From Allorhizobium pseudoryzae (GTDB taxonomy: Bacteria > Pseudomonadota > Alphaproteobacteria > Rhizobiales > Rhizobiaceae), in contig NZ_CP049244.1 in the NCBI RefSeq assembly GCF_011046245.1, positions 434,001 to 498,000 on the forward strand: a DNA stretch of 64,000 nt, read 5' to 3'. The translations under genes and the position numbers were made by a program. The notes beneath the pieces are model-generated. The model was not told the origin of the DNA. It worked only from the letters and a program-made list of their open reading frames with translations, and ran no database searches. Of the stretch, positions 16,971 to 25,087 are shown one piece after another; position 1 is the stretch's first letter, and each line of letters begins with the position of its first letter.

Positions 16971-17939
16971 ATGAGAACTTTCCCCACGATACAGGACATA
17001 CTTGACGCGCGCGCGCGTCTGAAACCCCATATACGGCACACGCCACTTCTGCGCGCGGACAAGATCGAAAAGTCCGTGGGTTGCGAACTCTACCTCAAGC
17101 CAGAGATCTTGCAGGTTACCGGCGCCTTCAAAATACGCGGCGCGCTCAACAAGGCTCTTTCGCTTTCCCGTGACGATATTGCCAACGGTATCATCGCCAC
17201 CTCATCGGGCAATCATGCGCAGGGATTGGCCTATGCCGCCAAAATGCTGGGCGTGAAAGCGATATTGGTGCTGCCAACAACCTCGCCCAAGATAAAGATC
17301 GAGAACACGAAGGCGCTGGGAGCAGAAGTCGTTCTCTTCGACGGCGACAATGCAGCCCGTTGGAAGCACGTTTACGAGATCGCCGCTGAAAACGACTACG
17401 TGCCCATCCACGCCTTCGAGGACCCGATCGTCATGGCGGGACAGGGAACGATTGGTTGCGAAATTCTCGACGATCTTGCGGATGTGGATACGGTCATCGT
17501 TCCCATGGGCGGCGGTGGCCTGATTTCCGGCATTGCCACTGCCATCAAGGAGACAAAACCGTCGGTCCGCGTCATTGGTGCAGAGCCTGCGCTGACCCCG
17601 AAATACCACCAAAGCCGGATCAACAAGGAGCGAACCTCTCTTCCCTTACTCAACACAATTGCAGACGGTCTGCGGCTCAGCGTACCGGCCAAGAACCCCT
17701 TCCCTATCATCGAGAAATATGTCGATGAAATCATACTGGTCGAGGATCAGCACATCATTGAGGGTATGCGTGTTCTGGCAAAGGATGCAAAACTTATCGC
17801 TGAACCAGCCGCCGCAATTACGATCGGCGCCTTGCTGGCCGGGTCTGTTGGCCTGAAGCCGAACGAAAAGGTCTGTGCCGTCCTGTCGGGCGGAAACTGG
17901 GACTTGAGCGATCTCGCGGCGATCTACGCCGACGGCTGA
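16971..17939 (+). CDS. Threonine/serine dehydratase family PLP ammonia-lyase (3-hydroxyaspartate ammonia-lyase candidate)
   Basis: Fold-type II PLP enzyme of 322 residues. The PLP lysine is K54 in TGAFKIRGA, followed by SSGNHAQG, the phosphate-binding glycine loop GGGGLISG and a C-terminal SGGNWD. It has no ACT regulatory domain, so it is a catabolic type enzyme of serine racemase / threo-3-hydroxyaspartate dehydratase size. A GTG at 16962 overlaps the previous stop and is an alternative start. With the OCD-family gene it makes a two-gene unit that could turn 3-hydroxyaspartate into iminosuccinate and then aspartate, as BhcB/BhcD or EutB/EutC. Simple catabolic threonine dehydratase is the alternative. 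Confidence 0.82.
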   Translation: MRTFPTIQDILDARARLKPHIRHTPLLRADKIEKSVGCELYLKPEILQVTGAFKIRGALNKALSLSRDDIANGIIATSSGNHAQGLAYAAKMLGVKAILVLPTTSPKIKIENTKALGAEVVLFDGDNAARWKHVYEIAAENDYVPIHAFEDPIVMAGQGTIGCEILDDLADVDTVIVPMGGGGLISGIATAIKETKPSVRVIGAEPALTPKYHQSRINKERTSLPLLNTIADGLRLSVPAKNPFPIIEKYVDEIILVEDQHIIEGMRVLAKDAKLIAEPAAAITIGALLAGSVGLKPNEKVCAVLSGGNWDLSDLAAIYADG

Positions 17940-17941
17940 AC

Positions 17942-17970
17942 GTTTGCCGGCTCGCGAAGCGTCGGCAAAC
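17942..17970 (+). terminator. Weak hairpin after the ammonia-lyase gene
   Basis: GTTTGCCG / CGGCAAAC, 8-bp arms with a 13-base loop, starting 2 bases after the stop at 17939. No T run follows. It may end or stabilise the two-gene transcript. Confidence 0.45.
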
Positions 17971-18192
17971 ACCATGAAATGGTTAGCGCCTCCGTGGCAT
18001 CACGTGCCGCAGAATTTGCTCGATATCTCTCCGCTATCCTTGCAATTTTCCATCGAAATGAACGCGGCTTCGGCATGCAATCCCGCAAGAATCCGCCATT
18101 TTACTTCCTAGAGACATTGCCGAAGAAGAAGATCGCAGTGGCGCTTCTGTCTGGTGCCAGCAGATGATCTTCAGCCTGAAGGAGCGCGCGGT

Positions 18193-19116
18193 TTGACCTT
18201 TTTGTTTAACTCCGACGCCAGCCGCGGTTCAGTTTTTGCCGACGCCTTTGCCGCTGCATTGCCTGACATTCCGTTCTGCATGGATGCCGCAAGCGTGGAT
18301 CCGGATGCGGTGCGGTATCTCATCACCTGGAAAGCACCGACCGATCTCTCTCGATATCACAATCTTGAGATCATCTTCTCGATCGGGGCGGGTGTTGATC
18401 AGTTCGATCTTGCGTTCATCCCCCATCATGTGAAGCTCGTGCGGATGGTCGAGGATGGCATCGTTCGGATGATGCAGGAATATGTGCTGCTGGCGACGCT
18501 GGCGCTCCATCGCAACCTGCCCGCCTATCTCGACCACCAGCGGAACAGGCGCTGGGCACCGCTCCCGCAGAGGCAGACAGCAGAACGGCGCGTCGGCATC
18601 CTCGGTCTTGGCATGCTGTCGCAGGCCGTTCTCCAACGCCTCAAACCGCTCGACTTTCCGCTGGCAGCGTGGAGCCGCAGTCCGCGATCTCTTGACGGGG
18701 TGACCTGCCATCATGGTGCAGACGGGCTCGAGACAATGCTGGCGCAGACCGATATCCTCGTCTGCCTTCTGCCCCTGACAGCACAAACCCACGGCATCTT
18801 GAATTCGGCTCTCTTTTCCAGACTGCCTAAGGGAGCTGCGCTGATCCATGTCGGTCGCGGTCCGCAGCTCGATCAAATGGCGATGCTTGCGGCGCTGGAT
18901 AGCGATCACCTGAACGCGGCAATCATCGACGTTACCGACCCGGAGCCTCTGCCTGAAGATCATCCATTCTGGATGCATCCGAAGATTATCATGACACCGC
19001 ATGTCGCCAGCGTCACTCAGCCGGTGAGCGCGGCAAGCGCCGTTATCGACAATATCCGGCGCCATCTTGCCGGTAGCGATCTCATCGGCCTCGTCGACCG
19101 AACACGCGGTTATTGA
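18193..19116 (+). CDS. D-isomer-specific 2-hydroxyacid dehydrogenase (glyoxylate/hydroxypyruvate reductase type)
   Basis: NAD(P)H-dependent reductase of about 307 residues, GhrA-like. It has the Rossmann motif [12 protein letters not shown], the [10 protein letters not shown] strand, the catalytic Arg in HVGRGPQLD, the Glu in [15 protein letters not shown] and the catalytic His in TPHVASVT. This group reduces glyoxylate, hydroxypyruvate or other 2-keto acids. The start is taken as TTG at 18193 because AAGGAG stands 8 bases before it and the product then begins with MTFLFNSD; an upstream GTG at 18154 lacks such a site. Its neighbours (hydroxyaspartate-type enzymes) make glyoxylate a likely shared metabolite, which is inference. 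Confidence 0.85.
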   Translation: MTFLFNSDASRGSVFADAFAAALPDIPFCMDAASVDPDAVRYLITWKAPTDLSRYHNLEIIFSIGAGVDQFDLAFIPHHVKLVRMVEDGIVRMMQEYVLLATLALHRNLPAYLDHQRNRRWAPLPQRQTAERRVGILGLGMLSQAVLQRLKPLDFPLAAWSRSPRSLDGVTCHHGADGLETMLAQTDILVCLLPLTAQTHGILNSALFSRLPKGAALIHVGRGPQLDQMAMLAALDSDHLNAAIIDVTDPEPLPEDHPFWMHPKIIMTPHVASVTQPVSAASAVIDNIRRHLAGSDLIGLVDRTRGY

Positions 19117-19218
19117 CATTCAGGTTAATGCAGAGACGCCCGCAAGCGGTAGGGGCCAAACGGCTGGGCACCTGTCTTTACGCCTGACCGTTGATGATAC
19201 AGTGCCCCTCCCAACGCT

Positions 19219-19626
19219 TCACGTTTCGGGAGAAGAGGTCCCCGTCACGGCGATGGCATCAATTTCCACCAGATATCCATAGTGGAGTTCTGGCACTGGT
19301 ACGACAGTACGCGCCGGTCTCGCATCCCCCAGCTTTCGCGCATAGATCTGATTGAAGCGCGGCCAGTTGCTCACGCCCACGATATAGGCGGTCACCCGAA
19401 CGAGGTCGGCAGGCGTGCCGCCGGCGGCCTTCAGGATCGCCAGCATATTGTCGATCGCCTGCTCGGCCTGCGTCTCGAAGGCGTCGGTGTCGAGCGGCGC
19501 ACCATCCGGCCGGATGGGGAGTTGGCCGGAAATGTAAACGTGCTGACCGGCGATCTTTGCCTGCACATAATGGCCTGCCGGAGCCGGCGCATGATCGGTA
19601 TTGACGTTGATAAATCCGGACATCAC
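19219..19626 (-). CDS. RidA family protein (enamine/imine deaminase)
   Basis: Small trimeric-type protein of 135 residues in the YjgF/YER057c/UK114 family. It shows the GQHVYISGQLPI strand, the QAEQAIDNMLAIL helix, and the region RVTAYIVGVSNWPRFN followed by ARPARTVVPVPEL, where the Arg of RTVV is the carboxylate-binding residue of active RidA deaminases. Such proteins hydrolyse reactive 2-aminoacrylate-type imines released by PLP dehydratases, which fits the dehydratase and DSD1-family genes around it. The start ATG overlaps the 3' end of the next upstream gene (ATGATG, 19623-19626), so the pair is translationally coupled. Confidence 0.9.
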   Translation of the reverse strand: MMSGFINVNTDHAPAPAGHYVQAKIAGQHVYISGQLPIRPDGAPLDTDAFETQAEQAIDNMLAILKAAGGTPADLVRVTAYIVGVSNWPRFNQIYARKLGDARPARTVVPVPELHYGYLVEIDAIAVTGTSSPET

Positions 19627-20798
19627 CAGCCTCCGAAGCGCGACCAGCGGGCGTCGACGGCGTGCGATGTTCCGCGCACGACATGATAGGCATCGTGTTG
19701 GGCGCCCGTCGCACAGGCATGGTTCGGCAGGATGCGCACGCGGTCGCCGACCGCGAGGTCTGGCAGTAGAGCATCGGAACCGGGCCGCACGGCGATGATG
19801 CCATGTTCCTGATTCGCATCCGCCACGATGATATCGCGGTAGAGCTTGCCTTCGATGTCGCAGACCAGACCGTAACCCTGATCAACCGCCTGTTTGGCTG
19901 TGCCACGGTCGCGCGACAGCGACATCCATCCGCCATCGGTGATGATCCATCCCTTCTCGTGCTGATGGCCTATGACTGTCGCCATGACGCTCATCGCAAT
20001 TTCGTCGACTTGGCAGATGCCGACACCGGTCATGAAGAGATCGAAGAAGACGAAGACGCCGGCGCGGACTTCCGTAACACCCGATAAATCCAACGCGTGA
20101 TGCGCGGTCGGTGTCGAGCCGACGCTGACGACCGGGCAAGGCAGGCCGGAGGCGCGCAGGAACTGTGCTGCCTCGACAACGGCCGCGCGCTCGGCTTCCG
20201 CGAACCGCTCTTGCGCTTCCGGTCCGCCGCCCTTGTAGCTGTCGCCCGCATGGGTCAGCACGCCGCGCAGTTCCGCGCCCGCCGCCAGGCTCTGCCCAAT
20301 TTCCAGAAGCAAGATTTGATTGGTCGGCGCAACGCCCGAGCGGTGGCCGTCGCAGTCGATCTCGATCATGGCCGGGATCCGCGTCCCGGAATTCACCGAC
20401 GCTTCCACAACCGCACGGGCCTGATCCACGTTGTCCAGAACGACCACGAGGTCAACCCCCCTCGCCCGCAACTCCAGAACGCGCGCCAGCTTGGCGGGCG
20501 TGATCCCGACCGCGTAGATCATATCGCGGACCCCGGCGGCGGCAAACTGCTCGGCTTCCTTGAGCGTGGAGACGGTCGCCGGTCCCTGCGGCGTCGTCAT
20601 GACCCGGCGGGCGACTTCCACAGACTTGGCCGTCTTCAGATGGGGGCGAAGCGAAACGCCGAGACCGTCCAGTCGGGTTCTCAGCCGCGAAATATTCCGC
20701 TCCATCCGCTCGGCGTCCAGCACCAGACAGGGCGTTTCCAGCGATTCGAGCGTCATTGCGTTTTCCGTGCAGGTCATATCGACCACTGACTGTTCCAT
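19623..20798 (-). CDS. DSD1/D-threonine aldolase family PLP enzyme (3-hydroxy-D-aspartate aldolase candidate)
   Basis: Fold-type III PLP enzyme of about 391 residues with an alanine-racemase-like N-terminal barrel. The PLP lysine is in RPHLKTAKS (about residues 51-59), the phosphate loop is VSVGSTPTA, and the C-terminal D-serine-dehydratase-like domain has the metal ligands His and Cys in PNHACAT. Known members are D-threonine aldolase, D-serine dehydratase, D-threo-3-hydroxyaspartate dehydratase and BhcC, the aldolase that joins glycine and glyoxylate. The start at 20798 is an ATG; an ATG at 20756 gives the more typical MTLESLETPC N-terminus and is equally possible. It is coupled to RidA and follows the aldehyde dehydrogenase gene by about 50 bases. 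Confidence 0.85.
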   Translation of the reverse strand: MEQSVVDMTCTENAMTLESLETPCLVLDAERMERNISRLRTRLDGLGVSLRPHLKTAKSVEVARRVMTTPQGPATVSTLKEAEQFAAAGVRDMIYAVGITPAKLARVLELRARGVDLVVVLDNVDQARAVVEASVNSGTRIPAMIEIDCDGHRSGVAPTNQILLLEIGQSLAAGAELRGVLTHAGDSYKGGGPEAQERFAEAERAAVVEAAQFLRASGLPCPVVSVGSTPTAHHALDLSGVTEVRAGVFVFFDLFMTGVGICQVDEIAMSVMATVIGHQHEKGWIITDGGWMSLSRDRGTAKQAVDQGYGLVCDIEGKLYRDIIVADANQEHGIIAVRPGSDALLPDLAVGDRVRILPNHACATGAQHDAYHVVRGTSHAVDARWSRFGGW

Positions 20799-20850
20799 CG
20801 GTTCCAACTTTGCTTAGGTTTGATCTTGTTTCTGTACAGTGGTGAGGGCG

Positions 20851-22275
20851 TCAGTAGCCGAGAATGGATTTCGTCTCGAGATATTCCTCAAGCCCATAGA
20901 CCCCATATTCGCGCCCGTTGCCTGACCGCTTGTAGCCGCCGAAGGCGGCCGCGCCGTCCCAAGCCGGATAATTGATGTGAACCTGGCCCGCCCGGATGCG
21001 CGCCGCGACCTTGCGCGCCCGCTCGCGATCAGAGGACTGCACATGGGCGCCGAGCCCGTATTCCGTGTCGTTGGCAATGACAATCGCCTCTTCCTCATCC
21101 CGGTAGGGCATGATGGAGAGCACTGGCCCGAAGATTTCCTCCCGCGCGATGCGCATGTCGGGTGTTACTTCGGAGAAGATCGTCGGTTGCGTGTAATAGC
21201 CGTGGTTCAGCCCGTTCGGGCGACCAAGGCCACCGACAATTAGTTTCCCGCCATCATCGATGCCGGCCCGGATCATCGTCTGCACGCGCTCGAACTGGGC
21301 GCGATTAGCGATGGGCCCCATGCTGGTCTGCGGATCGAGCGGATCGCCGACGACGAGCGCCTGCGCGGCCTTTGCCGCCAGCATCTCGACTTCCGCAAGC
21401 CGGTGAGCAGGAACCAGCATCCGCGTCGGCGCGCTGCACGACTGACCGACATTGCGCATGCCCGCCAGCACGCCCTTTGGCACCGCCTCTTCGAAATGTG
21501 CGTCGTCGAGAAGAATATTCGGCGACTTGCCGCCGAGTTCCTGCACGACGCGCTTTACGGTCGGAGCAGCGGCCTGCGCCACCAGGACACCGGCGCGGGT
21601 GGAGCCCGTGATCGAGATCATATCGACTTCCGGATGACACGACAGAGCCGCACCGACGCTTTCGCCGGTGCCGTTGACGAGATTGAACACGCCCGGCGGC
21701 GTGCCAGCATCATGCATCAGCTGCGCGAAGAGGAGCGCGCTGTACGGCGACAATTCGCTTGGCTTCAGCACGATGGTGCAGCCGGCGGCAATGGCAGGCG
21801 CCACTTTCGCGGTGATCTGGTAGAGCGGCCAGTTCCAGGGGGTGATCAGGGCGCAGACGCCGATGGCTTCCTTGGCCGTGGCACGGTTCCCGTCCACGGT
21901 CACGAACCGGTATTTTTCCAGCACCTCCATCTGCACCCGGATATGCTCGGCGGCAAACGGCACCTGCGTGGCGCGGGCAAAGCTGATTGCGGCGCCCATT
22001 TCCGAGACAACGGCCTCCGCAAAGACCTCGGCGCGCTCATTGAGCAGCGCGTGCATCCTGCCGAGCAGAGCGAGCCTCTCCGGGACAGGCATTTGCGAGA
22101 AGGCCGGAAACGCCTTGCGGGCGGCGGCAACGGCCAAATCCACATGGCGAGCGTTGCCACCAGCAACATGGCCCGTCACCATTTCCGACGCCGGATCGAT
22201 TACTGGGAGCCGATCGACATCGGAAAAATACTGCCACTGTCCGTCGATGTAGAAGCTGTTTTCTCGTTCGATCAT
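20851..22275 (-). CDS. NAD(P)-dependent aldehyde dehydrogenase
   Basis: Aldehyde dehydrogenase of 474 residues. Characteristic elements: TPWNWPLYQITAKVAPA, the cofactor strand LKPSELSPYS, the glycine motif ITGSTRAG, the catalytic Glu in QELGGKSPN and the catalytic Cys in NVGQSCSAPTR; the C-terminus has FGGYKRSGNGREYG and EYLETKSILGY. The start ATG at 22275 follows AAGGA by 7 bases; the open frame reaches 22320 but that part is not conserved. The substrate cannot be read; a 3-carbon or small aldehyde from amine or hydroxyacid catabolism would suit the neighbours. It is the first gene of the minus-strand set ALDH, DSD1-family enzyme, RidA. Confidence 0.9.
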   Translation of the reverse strand: MIERENSFYIDGQWQYFSDVDRLPVIDPASEMVTGHVAGGNARHVDLAVAAARKAFPAFSQMPVPERLALLGRMHALLNERAEVFAEAVVSEMGAAISFARATQVPFAAEHIRVQMEVLEKYRFVTVDGNRATAKEAIGVCALITPWNWPLYQITAKVAPAIAAGCTIVLKPSELSPYSALLFAQLMHDAGTPPGVFNLVNGTGESVGAALSCHPEVDMISITGSTRAGVLVAQAAAPTVKRVVQELGGKSPNILLDDAHFEEAVPKGVLAGMRNVGQSCSAPTRMLVPAHRLAEVEMLAAKAAQALVVGDPLDPQTSMGPIANRAQFERVQTMIRAGIDDGGKLIVGGLGRPNGLNHGYYTQPTIFSEVTPDMRIAREEIFGPVLSIMPYRDEEEAIVIANDTEYGLGAHVQSSDRERARKVAARIRAGQVHINYPAWDGAAAFGGYKRSGNGREYGVYGLEEYLETKSILGY

Positions 22276-22387
22276 GGAGATGTCCTTGCGTATAAGACGG
22301 TGGCCATTCAAGCGCGACACCTGAAAGTGCGGAGGGGTGAGTGCGAGCTCGGTTCAGCGCGCTCGGAAAAAGAAATGGCAATATGAT

Positions 22388-23278
22388 TTAGCCGAGCGTC
22401 TGGCTGACCAGCGAATAGGTGATGGGTGCATCGGCCTCGCCGGACGCAAAATCGGCGAGCGACTTTCCGAGCGACATTGTCAGGACTGTATCGAACACGG
22501 CAAGACCGCTGCGTACGACGAGAAGTGCAAAATCGCCCGTCTCGAAATGTGTGTCGAGACGCAGGAACCGTCCCTCATGATCGCGGATATGCGGCGCCAC
22601 GACGGCCATCGCGTCCTCATCATTCGAGGCCACGATGGGACCGACGACATGGCCGCGCCCAAAGCGGCGACACAGGGCGAAGGCGACGAGGCGCCCGTCG
22701 CGGAAGAGACCGTAACCGCGAGAGTGCTGGAAAAGCTTGGCCATCAGCTCCGTCCGCGCCACCCCGAAAGCGCCCGCGTCCAGTCGCGCCGCCGCGTCCA
22801 CGTCGGCATCCGTCAACGGGCGAAGTTCGCCGGAGACAGTCAGATCGGCCGGCGGATGCGTCGCGACGCCCTGACACTGATACACTTTCTTTTCCGGCTT
22901 GAAGCCGAGCGACAGATAGAGGCGCTGGGCGGCCCGCGTCGCGTTGAGGCGGAGATTAACGCCGGCCAGATCCTTCAGCGCATATTCCATCAGCCAGAGG
23001 CCGGTTCCTTGCGTTTGCAGGCGCGGCGAGGTGATGACCATGCCGATGGTCGCGAGCTCCGGCGATTGGCTGAACCACATGGCCGAACTCATGATGCGGC
23101 CGATCTCATCGGTCGCCACCACGCCCTTGCCGACCTCGCGCAGGAATTGCCAGTCCTCGGCCCGATGCGGCCAGCCAACGGAAATAGACAGGGCGTGCAG
23201 CTGCCCAAGATCGGCATCAGCCACATCGCCGATCTCCATGGCGAAGGCATCGATCTGAAGTTTCTCGCTTGGCATCAT
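22388..23278 (-). CDS. GNAT-family acetyltransferase with C-terminal second GNAT-like domain
   Basis: Protein of about 296 residues. The first half is a GNAT fold with the acetyl-CoA loop LQTQGTGLWLM and NATRAAQRLYLSLGF; the second half, after an AD-rich linker, resembles the YitH-type Acetyltransf_18 domain (AFALCRRFGRGHVVGPIVA). It is a clear paralogue of the protein at 29983-30819: both share a GWPHR/SWPHR-x-EDW segment near the start, the domain order, and endings of the form SLVSQTLG / ALVSQAFG. The acceptor is unknown; its place between amine-catabolism genes suggests an amine, amino acid or derived metabolite. The ATG pair at 23278/23275 lacks a strong ribosome site, so the start is uncertain. 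Confidence 0.8.
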   Translation of the reverse strand: MMPSEKLQIDAFAMEIGDVADADLGQLHALSISVGWPHRAEDWQFLREVGKGVVATDEIGRIMSSAMWFSQSPELATIGMVITSPRLQTQGTGLWLMEYALKDLAGVNLRLNATRAAQRLYLSLGFKPEKKVYQCQGVATHPPADLTVSGELRPLTDADVDAAARLDAGAFGVARTELMAKLFQHSRGYGLFRDGRLVAFALCRRFGRGHVVGPIVASNDEDAMAVVAPHIRDHEGRFLRLDTHFETGDFALLVVRSGLAVFDTVLTMSLGKSLADFASGEADAPITYSLVSQTLG

Positions 23279-23511
23279 GGTTTCGACCACCGATCCATTC
23301 TTGAACTGTTCACGATCAGGCTGCCACAGCGATGCGCGGCAGCACATGCATCATAAAGTCCCCTCACCGCACAATTTGCTCGAAAATTCCGTCGACGCGC
23401 AACATTCGACCGAAACGCATGCAGGTTCCGCATGGAATCCTGTCGAAAAGCGCCATCCTGAAGCACCGCCGAAGCATGTCACAGACGTGCCAAAGCCGCA
23501 TCGGGGAATAC

Positions 23512-24636
23512 ATGAACGCGACCGAAATTCTGGAAAAGCTGGTGTCTTTCCCATCCGTCGTCGGCACGCCGAACGGCGAAATTGTCGGCTGGATCCGTCA
23601 TTACCTGAGCGCCCATGACATCGATGCGGCCTTGTATGCAGGGCCGGAAGGCGACCGCTGCAACCTCTTCGCAACGATCGGGCCGGCGAATGTACCCGGT
23701 TATCTCGTCTCCGGCCATATGGATGTCGTGCAGGCCGAGGCGAGCGAATGGACGTCGGCCCCCTTTCGGCTCCGCCGCAATGGCGAAAAGCTCTTCGGGC
23801 GCGGCACGACCGACATGAAGGGCTGTCTCGCCGCAACGCTGGCCGCCGTGCCGCAATTGGTAAAGGCCCGGCTTAAGCGACCAATCCATCTCGCCTTCTC
23901 CTATGACGAGGAGGCCGGTTGCCGCGGCGTGCCGCATCTGATTGCACGGCTGCCCAAGCTGTGCGCGCCGCCACTTGGTGCAATCATCGGCGAACCGAGC
24001 AATATGCGCGCCGTGCTCGCCCACAAAGGCAAGGCCGCTGCCCGCGTCACCGTGCGCGGTCGTGCCGGCCACTCGTCGCGCCCCGACCTCGGGCTCAACG
24101 CCGTTCATGCCATCGCGAGCGTGCTCAATGCGGCTATCGAGCAGGCGCAGAAGCTGACTGAAGGTCCCTTCGACGCAGCCTTTGAGCCCGCCTATTCCTC
24201 GCTCCAGGTCGGAACGATTGCCGGCGGCAAGGCCATCAACATCATCCCCGATCTCTGCGCGCTGGAGTTGGAGGCCCGGGCCATTTCCGGCGTGCGCCCG
24301 AACGGTCTGCTTGCGTCTGTTCGGGAGAAGGCCGAAGCGCTCCGCACGGCGGGGTTTGAGGTGGAATGGGAAGATGTCAGCGCCTATCCGGCGCTTGCTC
24401 TGTCTCCCAAGAGACCGCTGGCTGAGCTCGTGGAAGACTTGACCGGCCAGACACCGATTAGTGCAGTTAGCTACGGCACCGAGGCCGGGCTCTACCAGGC
24501 GGCGGGTGTCGATGCGATTATCTGCGGCCCAGGCGATATCGACAGAGCCCACAAGCCGGACGAATTCATTCTGACAAGCGAGCTTGCTGCCTGCCAGCGC
24601 TTCATCGAAGCGCTTGGCGATCGCTGCACCACGTGA
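23512..24636 (+). CDS. M20-family zinc deacylase, acetylornithine deacetylase-like (ArgE type)
   Basis: Metallopeptidase-family amidase of 374 residues. Zinc-site motifs are visible: LVSGHMDVVQ (His and Asp), GRGTTDMKGC (bridging Asp), YDEEAGCRG (Glu pair) and IIGEPSN. The dimerisation-domain His is in RAGHSSRPD. The closest family is ArgE, which removes an N-acetyl group from acetylornithine; relatives hydrolyse N-acetyl-diaminobutyrate or other N-acyl amino acids. Its setting beside two acetyltransferase-like proteins and amine-catabolic enzymes suggests catabolic deacylation rather than arginine synthesis. The start at 23512 follows GGGGAATAC; the open frame upstream to 23332 overlaps no conserved sequence. 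Confidence 0.85.
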   Translation: MNATEILEKLVSFPSVVGTPNGEIVGWIRHYLSAHDIDAALYAGPEGDRCNLFATIGPANVPGYLVSGHMDVVQAEASEWTSAPFRLRRNGEKLFGRGTTDMKGCLAATLAAVPQLVKARLKRPIHLAFSYDEEAGCRGVPHLIARLPKLCAPPLGAIIGEPSNMRAVLAHKGKAAARVTVRGRAGHSSRPDLGLNAVHAIASVLNAAIEQAQKLTEGPFDAAFEPAYSSLQVGTIAGGKAINIIPDLCALELEARAISGVRPNGLLASVREKAEALRTAGFEVEWEDVSAYPALALSPKRPLAELVEDLTGQTPISAVSYGTEAGLYQAAGVDAIICGPGDIDRAHKPDEFILTSELAACQRFIEALGDRCTT

Positions 24637-24711
24637 AGGATCATCTCACAGGCTGTCGGGCTACCGACCAGCCTCAACTCATCCCACAAACCGACCCTCG
24701 AAAGGAATGAC

Positions 24712-25065
24712 ATGTCCCTCCTCAAGACCCTCGACCCGAACCCGACCTTTACGCCCCGCGAATCCGGCCCGTTGCCTGAGCGGCTGATCACTGGCTCGCC
24801 TGCCTTCAGGACCTGGGCGATGGATGAGGCGAAGGACGGCAAGGTGCTTTCCGGCGTCTGGGAAGCAACACCCGGCGAAACGAAGTCCATCAAGGGCGAA
24901 GTCTTCGAATTCTGCCACATTCTCTCCGGCGTTGTCGAAATCACGCCCGATGGCGGCCAGCCGATCGTGTACAAGGCCGGCGACAGCTTTGTGATGAAGC
25001 CCGGCTTCACTGGCGTCTGGAAGACGATCGAAACCGTCCGGAAAATTTATGTCGTCGTCAACTGA
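24712..25065 (+). CDS. Small cupin-domain protein (DUF861 / ureidoglycine aminohydrolase-like)
   Basis: Single-domain cupin of 117 residues. The pattern SGVWEATPGETKSIKGE followed by EFCHILSGVVEITPDGG and the second motif YKAGDSFVMKPGFTGVW matches the cupin_3/DUF861 group, which includes the C-terminal half of (S)-ureidoglycine aminohydrolase and many small catabolic-locus proteins. The EFCH segment keeps a possible metal His, but the normal multi-His set is reduced. Function is unknown; it sits between the deacylase and the IPMDH-like dehydrogenase, 22 bases before the latter. Ribosome site: GAAAGGAATGAC before the ATG. Confidence 0.8.
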   Translation: MSLLKTLDPNPTFTPRESGPLPERLITGSPAFRTWAMDEAKDGKVLSGVWEATPGETKSIKGEVFEFCHILSGVVEITPDGGQPIVYKAGDSFVMKPGFTGVWKTIETVRKIYVVVN

Positions 25066-25087
25066 CGGGACCGAAGGAGGAAGCATC

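Noticed and set aside
15973..17939. Ectoine-degradation eutB/eutC pair
   Set aside because: The families match, but no ectoine hydrolase (M24/EutD), arylmalonate-decarboxylase-like EutA or ehu transporter is next to them; kept only as an alternative function.
23512..24636. Arginine-biosynthesis ArgE
   Set aside because: Surroundings are catabolic (cupin, IPMDH-like, GabD-like) with no arg genes, so anabolic assignment and the symbol argE were not used.
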